From the NCBI GenBank assembly GCA_947311845.1, contig CAMZMU010000075.1, positions 23,411,421-23,475,420 of the forward strand: 64,000 nucleotides of DNA. Direction: 5' to 3'. Both the position numbers and the translations under genes were made by a program. Each line of letters starts with the position of its first letter. The first letter of the stretch is position 1. This DNA comes from Poa pratensis (taxonomy: Eukaryota; Streptophyta; Magnoliopsida; Poales; Poaceae). Below, one piece after another: positions 22,784-34,783 of the stretch. Under the pieces are notes generated by a model, which had not been told where the DNA came from, ran no database searches, and saw only the letters and a list, made by a program, of their open reading frames with translations.

Positions 22784-24600
22784 TTCATCATAAGTATTGG
22801 CATCCCCTTGGTTTGTTCCAAGCTTGGGGGAGTGCCGCGGTATCACATCATTATCTTTACCTTTTACTTTTCCATAAAGTCATATCGTGAGTAGGGAAGT
22901 TATCTTATATGATGGTTTGCAATGTGGAAGTATCTCTCTTTTAGTTGGTTATCTATGTATCCCTTGGTGTGAGTTGCCGTTATGAAATATTAATGAGAAG
23001 TTTTATCATTTACTTTCTGCATACTTTATTTTAGCTTGCAATTCTCTTTCATATTGATAACCTTGTTGTTAGTATAGGGATCACTTTTTAGAGCACCAAG
23101 TTAATCTTTTTGGTTTTGGCAAACTTAGCATTGGTCAGTAGTAGACAATACTTTGAGACTTAAGTAGAGAGAGGGAGTGCATGCAAATATATTATTCCAT
23201 GATCTTTCTTTCTTTGTAGCTCATAAGCTTAGTATTCTTAAGTTAAACTATTTGTGCTTCTAAGGAAGATTGCATGATTATTCTTATCACTTGTATAATT
23301 GTTTGTATCCCTCAACTCTTATGCTTGCTACATAACCTTGCTAGCCAAAGACCTGTATCGAGAGGGAATGCTTCTCATACATCCAAACCTTGAGCCAAAC
23401 CATTGCCATTCGAGTCCACCATAACTTCCTACTATATGGTATTTTGCGCCATTCCAAGTAAATACTTCATGTGCTACCTTTAAATTATTCAAAACTTATT
23501 ACTCCTAGTTTTGTGTCACTGTTTATTAGCTCATGAGGGTTCTGTAGAGTTTCTCTAGCACTTTTGTCAAACAGACTTTCACCAATGGACTAGTGGCATA
23601 TACACCGCTTATCCAACAATTTGCAAAAAGAGCTGGCAAATGGGGTGCCCAGTCCCAATTAACTACAACTTTCATTAATAATTCTCTTCACATGTTTTGC
23701 CCTGATTTATCAGTAAGCAACTTAATTTGCAAATAGACACTCCTCCATGGTATGTGAATGTTGGAAGGCACCCGAGGATTCGGTTAGCCATGGCTTGTGT
23801 AAGCAAAAGGTTGGGAGGAGTGTCAACTATAAAGAAACTAAAATACATGTGTAAACAAAAGAGAAGAGGGATGATCTACCTTGCTGGTAGAGATAACGTC
23901 CTTCATGGGAGCCGCTCTTGAAAGTCTGGTTGACAAGGGGTTAGTGTTCACTTTACTACGATTCGTTGACAACGACATACATAGCTCAAACAACTATTTT
24001 CATACTCTCTATATGCTTTGCAAAACTTAAAAGCTCTAGCACATGATTTAATCCCTGCTTCCCTCTGCGAAGGGCCTATCTTTTACATTATTGTTGAGTC
24101 AGTAAACCCATTCCTCTCTATCTCAAGCAAGCATTTGAGTTGTTGAGATCCAATTAGTTATATGTGTTGATACTTCTAATCATATCTCTCATTTCCTTGT
24201 TTCGCACAATAGCTTTTATCCGAATGAATATAACTTTGAAAGTTATCAATGACTGTAAGGAGACTGTTATGATTAAGGCATGTAAGTTCTGCTATATAAG
24301 CTCTGATATAAAGACTCTTCTCGAAAGATAAGTATGATCTGTTAATTGTTCTCTGACCAAGAGTTTAAGTTTGCCTTCACCAATCATGGTTCTCTTTATG
24401 CACTTCATCGTGGTTCCCTTTACTTATTTCAAGTTAGATTATATGAAGGGAAGTTGCTGTCTAGAATGACTTGTGTATCAATGAATGTGATGCTTCTTGT
24501 CCGTATTTTATTTATCGACACTTTGCTCCATAAACTTGTGGTCATGTTTACTGAGCTCAGTTTTCGCTTGGGGACAAGCGAGGTCTAAGCTTGGGGGGGT
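22784..24600 (+). other. Element B 3' non-coding region with conserved block and PPT
   Basis: A first purine-rich AAGCTTGGGGGAG tract is near 22821 and the true PPT (TAAGCTTGGGGGGGT) abuts the 3' LTR at 24586-24600. Between them, 23300-24100 matches the 3' interior of elements A and C, including the open stretch GRHPRIRLAMACVSKRLGG at about 23750-23920. No ATG-initiated gene is supported here. Confidence 0.6.
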
Positions 24601-26104
24601 TGATACGTCCATTTTGCATCACTATTTTATATCATAATTTACTGCTATTCATCGATATATTTCATATTTAGAAGTGTTACTTATGTTATTTTACCTATTT
24701 TGCATGTTTGATGAATAATGGAGAATTGGACACCGGAGTCAGGATTCTGCTGGAAAAAGCACCGTCGAGATGCACTATTTCTGAAGATCAATAAATCGAA
24801 GGAGACATATGGAAGTTCCTATTTTACCAGAAGATGGAGGAGGCCAAAAGGGGAGCTGAGAAGGGCCAAGGTGGGCCCTCCTCACCCTGGCGCGGCGGGC
24901 CCCCAGCCGCGCCGCAGGTGGTTTGGGGGCCCTGGCCCACCTCAGCCGTTCCCCCTTCGCGTACTTGACCCCCTCGGAACCCTAACACACAGGGGACGGC
25001 CATCGAAATATTCCGCCGCCTCCACGAGGCGGAAAACACCAGAGAGCGAAAAGCTCCCCTGCAGGAAGAAATCTGCCGGGGGAAATTCCCTCCCGGAGGG
25101 GGAAATCGTCGCCATCATCACCGTCATCGAGCTGGACTTCATCGGGATCATCATCATCATCATCTCCACCGCCAACACCATCATCACCGCCGCTGCACCC
25201 CGTCTCCGCTATAACATCTAGGGCTGAATCTTGTCTATTTCATAGGGGAAACTCTCCCGGTGTTGATTACTCTTGTTATTGATGCTATTGGGTGAAACCA
25301 TTGGACTAAGGTTTATGTTCAGATTGTTATTCATCATCATATCACCTCTGATCATGTTCCGTATGATGTCTTGTGAGTAGTTCGTTTAGTTCTTGAGGAC
25401 ATGGGAGAAGTCTTGATGTTAGTAGTGAACTATGTTGAGTAATATTTAATGGTTTGATGCTTAAGTTGTGGTGTTATTCTTCTAGTGGTGTCATGTGAAC
25501 GTCGACTACATGATACTTCACCTTTATGGGCCTAGGGGAATGCATTGTGTATTCGTTTGCCAATTGTGGGGTTGCCGGAGTGACAGAAACCTGAACACCC
25601 GTTGGTATATCGATGCATGAGGGATAGCAGGATCTCAAAGTTTAAGGCTGTGGTTAGTTTATTTAATTACTTTCTTGTATTTGCGGATGCTTGCAAGGGG
25701 TATAATCACAAGTATGTATTAGTCCTAGGAAGGGCGGTGCATTAGCATAGGTTCACCCACACAACACTTATCAAAACAATGAAGATTAATCAACTATATG
25801 AAGCGAAAGCACTTGACAATATTCCCGTGTGTCCTCAAGAACGTTTGGTCATTATAAGTACAACAACCGGCTTGTCCTTTGCTGTAGAAAGGATTGGGCC
25901 ACTCGCTGCAACTATTATTACTGCATTTTATTTACTTGTACTTTATTTATCTGTCATATCAAAAACTCCTAAAAACTTGTCTGAGAGCATTTACAGTGAA
26001 TCCTTCATCAAAACCGCTTGTCAACACCTTCTGCTCCTCGTTGGGTTCGACACTCTTATTTATCGAAAGTACTACGATACACCCCCTATACTTGTGGGTT
26101 ATCA
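24601..26104 (+). repeat. Element B 3' LTR
   Basis: The 1504-bp LTR starts TGATACGTCCATTTTGCATC and ends GGGTTATCA, followed by the AAAGT target duplication. It is near-identical to the 5' LTR. Confidence 0.9.
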
Positions 26105-28889
26105 AAAGTCAGCTAAAAAAGACGATGATCTTCTATTTTGTGCTGTACCGTAAACATCAGTGAGAAAAACTCAAACTAGGTGAGAAGGATAAGACAAACA
26201 AAAATGCAAAAGATCTTGAAGTGTTTGTCTAATTTCCTTTTAGGTAATAATAATAATCGAGGATAGAAACAAATAAATAGTTGGTTTTCTGAACTATCCA
26301 CTAGCACTTACGGATAGAATGCACGCAACTAGGTTCAATTATTTGATTTGTTTACGTCCATATCAATTCAGTCATGAAAAGTAGTCTGTGTGCACCGCTT
26401 ATCTCACCAAGTTTTAAAATAGTTGGTTTTCTGCAAAGTCGTCAAGGATAGCTAACTCTACATCTGTTATGTAACTATTTGGTACAAAATTAATGTCTTG
26501 CATATGCAGTATATATATTCAGACTTAGTTGATGTTCCAGCGCAACACAATGGAAAGCTGCGTGCCAGCCTAGATGGGATGATGTCTATTTCGTCGCACT
26601 ATTTTCTATTGCAAAACTTTAACTTTAGCTCTTTTTCCTCTTGCGGAATGCAGAGCATGAAATATGAAAATTAGTCCGTATGTAATGCTGATGAAAACAT
26701 GTTTTCTGCTCTAAGTTGGCTCCTAGGATGTTCATCCATTTGAGAAATTTTTAGGTATTGCTTTTTAAGCATCCGTGAGGTTCAGATCACTATCCCAACT
26801 AATTAATGAACAGTTATGCAACAAAGTAAGAGGCATATAGCACATTCACATTTGAATTGGCAAATTTGTTAGATGTCACAACTGTATATATCCTTAGATA
26901 TATGACACACGTTATTCCATTGTGCAAGCTATATTTTTTATGTGGTTCTACAATTGCCTTACAGATGTCCAGTAGATCTTTAATGTGATTTTCTTGCACT
27001 GTATTTCAGAGTTTCTATTTTCGTCACGACAAGAGATTATGTGTAAGATGCATGAAAAAAAGAATAGATAAAGCAGATAATATGATAAGTTCACAGGCAG
27101 CGTTTGGCCATTTTTCTGGTTGTGGATTTCTTTTATACAGTGGGCTTGATGTCATACATCAGTTGCACAAGTAATCTCAATGCTTACTTTTACCTTCTGT
27201 TTTCTTGCAGAGTTGCTAGCTTATTGATTTGGTGAAAAACATAATTTATCAAAGATAGCTTGCATGCATACGATAATGTTTTTCACCAATGTTGCTGTCA
27301 TGCTATTGATTTGGTGCAGATTGATACTTCTGTTTATGTTCATTTCTGAAATAAGTTTATATTGTACTTTGGATTTAACTTTATATGTATGAAATCATTT
27401 TTGGAATTTAAAGTTAATGTTGTGATTTTGTACAGATTGCCAAAGAGACGCCAATGACATGAATCCAAGAAGAGACACTTCTGATACGCCAACGACACTA
27501 AGCTAAGGAAGGCACTTGTGATTCACCGCAAGGAGCGTGGCTGTGATGACATGGAAATGACGCCAACAAGGGTGACGCCACAGTTAATGTTGTGAATTTG
27601 TACATATTACCAAAGAGAAAGCATTTTCTAGGATGCATTACCATAATAATCAACTATGTATTTAGTCAGTACACACATTTGTTTCCGTCTGCCAACGATA
27701 ATCCTTTATTTACCAAATAACAACTGCAATGACTAAAAAAGATATGTAGCTTACAGGTAAAGAATGGAAGTTATGTGATAGTTGACTGCACATATTAGCA
27801 TTTAGCAAGGATAAGAAGTCTGTTAAGAAACTTTAAGCGTGCATGTCCAAATATAATGCACAAAAATCTCACCAAGAGCGTGGCGTGACGCCACGCCAAA
27901 TTCGGCTAGTTTAGTTAGTGAGATCCAGGAGAAATACCTATGATCATATCTCGAGGGGACACTTGGATATGGATCTCAAACATGGCAGTGCCATCGAATG
28001 CTTAAAGAGGACAATCTGTTGCCGATAATACACGTAAGTTGTAATATAGTTGCATATTTTTCTTCGACACGCACTTACAATTCATCTACCATTATTGTAG
28101 TTTCTCATTACTTCATCTCTAATATAAAATTCAGGGAAGCAAGATACATGGGCACTGCAAATCTACACTGACCTACAGTATAGACACACATTTCACGGGC
28201 AATAGATGAAAGTCCACGATGCCAAACATAAGGGATGTGCGGTTGTCATCAGAGTGTGTTAATTGGGTTTATTACACGGTTTTCCTTCTTTGCAAGTGGC
28301 TGTGATCACCAAGCCCCGCTCCGTGCCGGCTCATCGGCGATCACCATAGGGTGTTTGTGAGGCACTGCCGGTTGGTTTTGGCGAAACGGGAAGAAGAGTT
28401 ATAAGAGGGAAAGAGGTCGGTTTGTCATGTTATTTTTAACAGTGTCGTGATTGATAGTTGGCAGAAAATGCGCAAGCTAATACGAACAGGTTATTTCTGT
28501 TGTTCTTGAATATGTGCAGGCAATGAGTCTAGCCAAAAATTAAAAAACTACAGATTAGGAACATTTTCTTTTGAGCACCCGCAGTATTTCCGTTGTTCTA
28601 GGATATTCTTACGGAGCTATCGTTGTGAAGTACTTGTTTCCACTTCTTTGAAAGTTATATTTCTCCTTTTTGTTTTTCAATATACACACATTTTAAGCAC
28701 ACGAGTACAAAAATTTAACGACTGATAAGCAAATGAAATTTAGGGCTGTTCACTTGCCATAACGTTTCTAGCTGGAATACTTGATGATGATGTGCTACTT
28801 ATACACGTGATTTTCAATTGCATTGTATTGACATGTGGGCGAGAAAAAAAAACTTGATAAACCGTGGCAACGCACAAGCATTCAACTAG
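26105..28889. other. Helitron right arm, no recognisable gene
   Basis: The arm is mostly AT-rich DNA without long frames. A sequence of about 40 bp containing AGTTAATGTTGTGA and CCAAAGAGA is repeated (near 27411 and 27580). The motif ACGCCAA/GACGCCAC recurs around 27450-27890. The 3' terminus with its hairpin lies at about 28860-28889. Confidence 0.35.
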
Positions 28890-29000
28890 TACAAGGTACA
28901 AGCTGGGGGTACACAAAATGAAAATGAGAGACTATGCCAATGCATCATCGTTTAGCACGTTATCATACGCAAACTGCAAATGACTCCCGAGTTACATGGA

Positions 29001-29341
29001 GCTAGTTTTTTGAAAAATCGAAATCGACACTTCTGAGTTTCCAAAAATCGCGAAACAATTCCCATGTGAAGATAGTGTTGAGATCGACAAGCGTGCACAA
29101 TTTAAACTCAAACTTCGTTGTATTTTGGGTTGCACAAAAAATACAAATCGGGAAATTTTTCAAGTTTTTGAAACTATGTACCGTTCACCGCCCATTTGTC
29201 TTTTTTTAGCCCACAATACAACGAATTTCGATTTAAAATTTTACACACTTGTAGATCTCGACATTATCTACATCTGGGATTTTTTTCTTAGTTTTTCGAA
29301 ACTCAAATGTGCCGATTTTGATTTTTTCAAAAAACGAACCT
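29001..29341. mobile_element. Foldback MITE
   Basis: The two halves are long imperfect inverted repeats. The left GTTTTTTGAAAAATCGAAATC pairs with the right end reading GTTTTTTGAAAAAATC on the other strand, and complementarity continues towards the centre (GTTGTATTTTGGG/GTTGTATTGTGGG). There is no coding capacity. The target duplication is not resolved. Confidence 0.6.
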
Positions 29342-29563
29342 TCCAACCGACAAGAGTGGTGATCTTTCGACAAACATAACGGTAGATACGATGAACGGCT
29401 ATTGGCATATATAGCACTCGCCAACAAATTCGCAGGAATATCAACTAGCGCTGCATGATGTGGCCCAGACTCTAGATGGGTGCTGCCCTAAGCTTATTGC
29501 ACCAAACATCTTGTAAGCGAATGAATTGGAGGGTCTCCCAAGCTTTACATGGCGCTGTGTTGA

Positions 29564-29990
29564 TTGATTGCGAACTTTCTCAATTTGTCTGCTTATGATG
29601 AAAGATTCCCAACTTCTCCTTCTCTCACATTTCGCAGCGTTTCTCCTCTGATGGGCGTCGTTCTCAAGTTCCTTTGTTTCACTACTTCCGCCATGACTCA
29701 CTCGTATGGAAAAACTTGGCATTTCAAAAAAATACTGGTTGGACTGTCGACCATTTCCAGCGGTTTGGGTGGCCGAACTATGGTGTATGGCCTCTTTGCA
29801 AACGTTTACCGGAGTCCGTTGTTCATTTTCTCTTCAATTGTCGTTTCTACGTTCGGATTGGGAGCACGATTTTCTCCTAAATTAGGCTCCACCATGTCTG
29901 TGCGTCCTTGTGAACAAACCTTCCCGATGTTAAATCCTATTGGACAACGAATGTCTTGCACCTTCCAAGACACCTTCATCTAAACCAACC
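29564..29990 (+). pseudogene. LINE fragment, zf-RVT-like C-terminal domain
   Basis: In the frame that contains 29674-29880 the peptide reads VWKNLAFQKNTGWTVDHF, then RFGWPNYGVWPLCKRLPES and VVHFLFNCRFYVRIGS. Its C-x2-C-like and H/C spacing is that of the zinc-binding domain at the end of plant LINE reverse transcriptases (zf-RVT family). The frame is short and closed by stops, and no RT core is present, so this is a decayed 5'-truncated piece. Confidence 0.65.
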
Positions 29991-30355
29991 TCTTTATTTA
30001 TTACAGCGCGTGATCCACGTTAAACATCGATAATCTCTGCTACAGTAATATAGCCATTCCAGGTACATTCACGGGGCCTTCCCTGATGGCGACGTGAAAC
30101 CCATCCAGATGCATCCGTGGAAGCGGATTCACAAAGACGCGAAACGAGACCAGACAAAAAATAACTAAAACTAATTCAACGGAAAAACAATCCCCCAGCT
30201 AGCGACAAGTGTCTCAGGAGCCCACTCACGAACCCCGCGAGCGCGACACGTCAGCGCGCCGCGGAGCACGGCCATTGGCCCACCTCATCGGCGGTTCAGG
30301 TCCGTCCAAGCCGTCTCACCAGGCGAGATCTCGGCCGTCCGTGCCGAGGCCAGCG

Positions 30356-30366
30356 ATTATATATCT
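30356..30366 (+). promoter_or_regulatory. TATA box of the 30918 gene
   Basis: ATTATATATCT lies in otherwise GC-rich DNA about 560 bp upstream of the ATG. Transcription would start near 30390. The long leader may contain a 5' UTR intron (possible acceptor ...TTGGCAG near 30836). Confidence 0.5.
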
Positions 30367-30917
30367 GGCGCTCGCCACGCTCCGAGTAGTGGTGGTTGCT
30401 TCTGGTGAGGAGTTCTTTATTTTGGATCCGAGCATGGAGAGCGATTGACGACGAGCCCTGGGGTGTTTTCGATTCGCGTTTTGGAGTTTGCCGGGACTCG
30501 ATTTCTGAGCGGGCAAGATCTTTTAGTTTGGAATTTCTTCTATCTTCGAGGATTTTGGTCCGATTTCTTGCTGGTATCATCAGTTCCGGGTGATTTTTTC
30601 AGGGAAAAGATTTTGGATCCCCTGTGCTATCTTGCAATGATTCAGTTATTTTCTCAGAACATTTTTCGGATGAGGTTTTTCCAGAAGAGCTATTTTTAAT
30701 GGGACTTCTCGTCACAAATCAGTGAGCCGGAAGAAGAAACTTTCCCAATAGGAGCAGATTTTGCAGCGCTTAGTTTCAAAAGGCGGCACCTTTATTTGCT
30801 ACGCTTTGCTCTTGGTTTTCGTTTTAACTTGGCAGATCCAGGGAACACCCAATTTTGTTTGATTTTGCCGAATTTTTTGATCTGGTCGAAAGCAAGAAGA
30901 AAGACATTTTTTTGGTC

Positions 30918-32609
30918 ATGGCGATGGGGGTGGGCCGATTCACCCACTGGCTGTGGCCGGGTACCGCGGCGCGGGTGGCCAACCACGAGCTCCCCAGCAC
31001 GGCCTTGACGAGCTCCTCCTTCCCGGACTTCCCCTCCGGGTTCCGGGAGCCAGACACCGTCATCTTCTCGAGTGCCGGCGCAGGCAGCCGCCGTGGGCGG
31101 CAGCGGAGGGTCAGGAACCAGCGGCGCAGCCGCGGGGAGTCCAGGATCGACAGGGAGTACGACATGGTCATCGTGCCGTCCGATGGCGGCGGGTGCCTTT
31201 CCGGGTCGGAGTCCGACGACTCGGACTGGGCCATCGGCTGGCTGGAGCCGCAGGCGCCGGAGATGCAGACGGATGGTGACCCTGAGACCGGCTTCGCCGT
31301 CCTCGTGCGGTGCTACCGCCGCGGCCGCGCCGAACAGCCCAGGGCGCCCGAGGGCCGGTTCCTGGGCGCTGGCGCTCTCGCCGACGGAGGCCTTTCCTCT
31401 GGTGAGCACCACTAGTTCTTGTGTGTTACATCATGCCACGTTTGCTTTAATTATGAAAGCATTTTTTTTAGCGGATTATGAAAGCATTCTGTTCTGCGTG
31501 AAATTTGAAAGGAGTCATTTGCTGTTGAACTGTAGATTCACTTCGTAGAGTTGACAAGTCTCAAAAATTTCTGTTATGAGTTGTCCATGTTTGATTTGGT
31601 ACTAAATTCAGCTAGTTAAGCTGACATAAGACAAAACCATAACAGGATAAGATCATTTTTTCATGTCTGTTGCTGTCGTGCTATACAGCCTATACTAGCA
31701 TTTATGGGCAATATGCCGTTTTCATGTTTGGTGCTGTTGATTGGTGGGTTAGGTTGGCTTGCTCTGTACTTTGGGCTTGAAATCTTTGTTTAAGACTCCC
31801 TACAACAGATATACAAATACAAGTCTTAAATGTTGGTTGCATTAGTAAAAACTTTTATTTCATCAGATACAATCCATAGCCTTTCTCTTCTTCAAAACGT
31901 GACAATTTATATCTTCCTTTGTTGTGATCTTCGGCAATTCCATCTTACCATACCATTTGCTGTGGTTGGCTTCTGCCATTGTGTGTGTTGTAGTTGAGGT
32001 TTGAGCTTGTTTTCTCAAGAGTCACGTTTGGTGAATGAATATATTTGACTTTGGATAGCAGATAATACAAAGTTCTAAACATTGTTATACTCTTTAACTT
32101 CTATTCTTCAGAAAGCATCATGTTTTGTATTATTATCAAAACAAGGCGTCAAACAGTATATAATTTTCCATTGCACCTGCATCACAGAGAGTTTATGGCT
32201 TCCTGTAGTTTGTTCCCTTATTTAGTCATCTGAACATCAACACTACTCTATTCTTTTAAATGTTGCCTCATGTCCTAATTATCTGACCCCCACATTTCAT
32301 TTGAACCATTTAGTCTAGTGTTCAAGTACTAGAGTGCTATGCGTGATTAAGAAAGCCATTTCATTGCCTGCTGTGCCATTATAATTATCTACCACTCATT
32401 GGTTTGTGGAGAAGGTTTTTCATCATAAATAACCTACCTTATACAGTTTTAGTTGTTAATAGTTTAGTCATGAGCATAGTCTTGAGTCTTAAATATTTCT
32501 TCCATCACCTACAATTTCTGATATTTTTCCAACACTCTTCTTGCCTTCTTTTCGCTCTGCAGATGGAAACAATTTTGTAGAACAGTGGCTTTCTTCTCTG
32601 CACAACTGA
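30918..32609 (+). CDS. Two-exon gene for a small plant-specific protein
   Basis: Exon 1 is 30918-31401 and exon 2 is 32563-32609, joined by a GT (31402) / AG (32562) intron of 1161 bp. The splice completes codon 162 and gives 176 residues ending VEQWLSSLHN. The start is ATGGCGATGG; the same frame upstream has only a TTG. The protein opens MAMGVGRFTHWLWPG, has an arginine-rich middle, an acidic SGSESDDSDWAIGWLEP motif and a GFAVLVRCYRRG segment. I remember uncharacterised angiosperm proteins with the SDDSDW.IGW.EP pattern but know no function. There is no signal peptide or membrane segment. Without splicing, exon 1 stops at 31415. High GC at the 5' end and an intact frame are typical of an active grass gene. 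It is the best-supported host gene here. Confidence 0.75.
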
Positions 32610-33480
32610 TATCTTGGATATCCCATAGCCATTTTGTATATATCATTGCCCCGTATCAATCTACTATGTTTCATATATCGATGAAGGAAGACATCAAAAC
32701 CCTCCCAAAAAAATGACAAAATGGAAAAAGAAGAAAAAGAGGAGCAGTGGAATTTCGAAGCAGCACTGAACGGGTTTGTCCTTCCGGAGGTTCTAAGGCT
32801 AATTCACTCTTTGCAAAGCAAGACAGATGCTGAACAAGACCAGCTGCGCTGTGCGCCGTAGAAGATACATTTTTCTGTGGGCTTATTAACCAATCTACGG
32901 CGATATTGTGGATATAATTTGTTGTCCCGTCGTTAATTTTGTCCGGTTTGGTTCTGGACCTCGACCTGTATATATGGTGTCATTTGATGTGTATATATGG
33001 CTGCAGATGTGCAGTTTTTTCAGTGTTGCGTGAGTGTGGATGTAGATTGGAAAGGAACTGCTCCTCGTGGATTCAGCTGTATATAAATCTTTTGTGTTAA
33101 AGTGGATGTAGATTGGAAAGGAACTGCTCCTCGTGCACTGCCTATTCTGTTTCTGATGATGATTCGTAGTAGTGAGCACTGTATATTCATGGATTTGGTA
33201 TATCACTGATGAACTAAGTGAATGGTTTAGGTATCTGTGCCTGCTCCCTGCACTGTCTGAAGAAGGGTCAAGGGCAGCCAATGGTTTCTGTAATGATCTG
33301 ATCACTTGAAAGTCTGAGATTGGAAACGAAGATATATAGTATGGGCGTGCAAATGCGCAGTTGGCATTCCTGATGTTCGTCTTGTTGATCACTTGTTCTC
33401 TAGTGAATGTCAGAAGTGCCGGTCTACATTTTTTTCCTGTACGAAATGGAATGTCTCGGGATAATGTGATTGAGGTGCAC
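32610..33480 (+). other. Probable 3' UTR/flank with a direct duplication
   Basis: This sequence follows the stop codon and has no frame of note. The 34-bp string starting GTGGATGTAGATTGG occurs at 33036 and again at 33102, a 66-bp tandem step. Confidence 0.45.
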
Positions 33481-33519
33481 AAAGAGGGCTATTCACCTTA
33501 GTCCAACAAATCGTTGGAA

Positions 33520-33941
33520 GATGGCACTGTGTGTGAGAATGATGTGTGTGCCATGTCCCACATGTCAATGGGATTACGAAATTCGCTTTTCTAATGCAAA
33601 CTTACGATGGGCCCCGGAAGGTGGTCCAGGTGGTTTGCGCAGGGCGTGCTGGAGCGTTGGATGTCGGGGCGGCGGCTCCGAGTTTCTGCATCATCGAGGG
33701 CGTTCCTCCTTGTGTCGTGTGGGCGACAAGTCTGCTCTCGGTGCTGTTCGTCGTCGAGGCTCCCCGGTTGCTGGCCGTGGAGTGGGTGTTGTGTGGGCTT
33801 TGGCCCGTGGCGTTCGTTGTTGTTGGCGTTGGTGTTTGTTGTTTGGTTTTCGCCCGGTTTCTTCCACTAATAAACCGGGCACCTTCTGCTTAATTAATAT
33901 AAGGGGCAAAGCTTTTGCCTCTCGTTTCAAAAAAAAAAAAA
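33520..33941 (+). mobile_element. LINE 3' end with poly(A) tail
   Basis: A GC-rich stretch ends in TTAATTAATATAAGGGGCAA, GCTTTTGCCTCTCGTTTC and a run of thirteen A at 33929-33941. The end resembles the 3' UTRs of cereal LINEs. GATGGC occurs beside both borders (33520 and 33944) and may be the target duplication. The open frames inside are not recognisable proteins. Confidence 0.5.
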
Positions 33942-34432
33942 CGATGGCTTCTACCAGAACAATTCCATGTCCTTTCTGCATGTAATATACTTGAAGGGAA
34001 GGGCGCGTGTTGCTGCGCCCGCTCCTTTACAACCGAGAGAGAATGGAGATCCCACTGAGAGTGAAAAAATCATAAAAATATTAATGTGTGAGGCATGTTA
34101 ACACAATATACCACACAAAACAAATAGTACCGCTGCAAGTATCGGGCAAGTAAGCACGAGCATCTAAGCCCAAGCCGTACTCATGTATTTTACGCATTGT
34201 CTGTATAGAAAAAAATAAAAGAATTAATATCAAGCGTTATAGTATGATTTAGAATACTTTAAAAAAGTAATAAAGGGGGTGTGGGAGAGAAAAACTTTTG
34301 GATATATTGATTCGGATTGAATTGCAAATACATCAACGATACAATCAATTCAATTCTGAATTGTAATAAGCAAGCAGGGTCTCTCAAATAGAGTCGAACT
34401 ACTTATACAGTTCAGAGACGGAAATCCATAAC
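33942..34432. other. Unassigned AT-rich sequence
   Basis: I see no gene. A short GC stem, GGGCGCG...TGCGCCC, is near 34000-34021. Confidence 0.3.
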
Positions 34433-34783
34433 GGGTAGCAGGTGCAGATGCACCCACTACCCAAAAAACAAAATTTGAAATGTCAAAAAATTCAAAATAA
34501 AATTTTCGCATATAGTTCAAGACATTTTATGTTAGCACAAAAAGTTACGTGAAGAAAAATCATTTTTTGTGACCTATGCAAAAAAGACAAATTCAGACGC
34601 TCCAAAATGATTTTGTATGAGACATTTTTTTTGTCTTTTTGCACAGGTCACAAAAAATATTTTTCTTCACGACATTTTTTGTGCTAACACAAAATGTTCG
34701 AATGCATATCTGAATTTTTTTTGGAATTTTTTGACATTTTGAAAAAATAAATTACATAATAGGTTCATCTACACCTGCTACCC
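34433..34783. mobile_element. Foldback MITE
   Basis: The ends are inverted repeats: GGGTAGCAGGTGCAGATGCA on the left and TCATCTACACCTGCTACCC on the right. Complementarity runs almost to the centre (GACATTTT..GTGCTAACAC arms, TTTTTGTGACC/GGTCACAAAAA). Length 351 bp, non-coding. Confidence 0.7.

Larger units (their letters stand above)
15703..26104 (+). mobile_element. Element B: complete young Athila-lineage Gypsy retrotransposon
   Basis: This is a 10.4-kb element on the plus strand with LTRs at 15703-17210 and 24601-26104, flanked by the 5-bp duplication AAAGT (15698-15702 and 26105-26109). It has a tRNA-Asp PBS, a gag-protease-RT-RNaseH-integrase coding region, a post-pol accessory ORF and a polypurine tract before the 3' LTR. 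By eye the LTRs differ by about two substitutions and three 1-3 bp indels, so the insertion is recent. The coding region nevertheless carries about six single-base frame breaks. It lies inside the Helitron and is therefore younger than it. Confidence 0.9.
13137..28889 (+). mobile_element. Helitron carrying nested element B
   Basis: The left end starts TCTCTACTATATTAAAGC directly after an A, the usual 5' terminus of grass Helitrons. The right end has GTGGCAACGCAC followed by CAACTAG and then T, matching the 3' hairpin-plus-CTAG terminus of the same class. Insertion between A (13136) and T (28890) fits Helitron behaviour and there is no target duplication. Without element B the Helitron is about 5.35 kb. 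No Rep/helicase frame is visible, so it is non-autonomous. Its GC-rich segments (13200-13900 and 14361-14760) look like captured exonic DNA but I cannot name the donors. Confidence 0.68.

Noticed and set aside
30792..31412. 206-codon minus-strand frame opposite the 30918 gene
   Set aside because: It is a composition effect of GC-rich coding sequence. The plus strand has the TATA box, a good start and matching splice sites.
33470..33985. 171-codon plus-strand frame
   Set aside because: It overlaps the LINE 3' end and its poly(A) run, and has no recognisable domain.
34200..34432. Possible plastid-derived insertion
   Set aside because: Some AT-rich phrases looked plastid-like, but I cannot match them to a definite plastid gene or spacer from memory.
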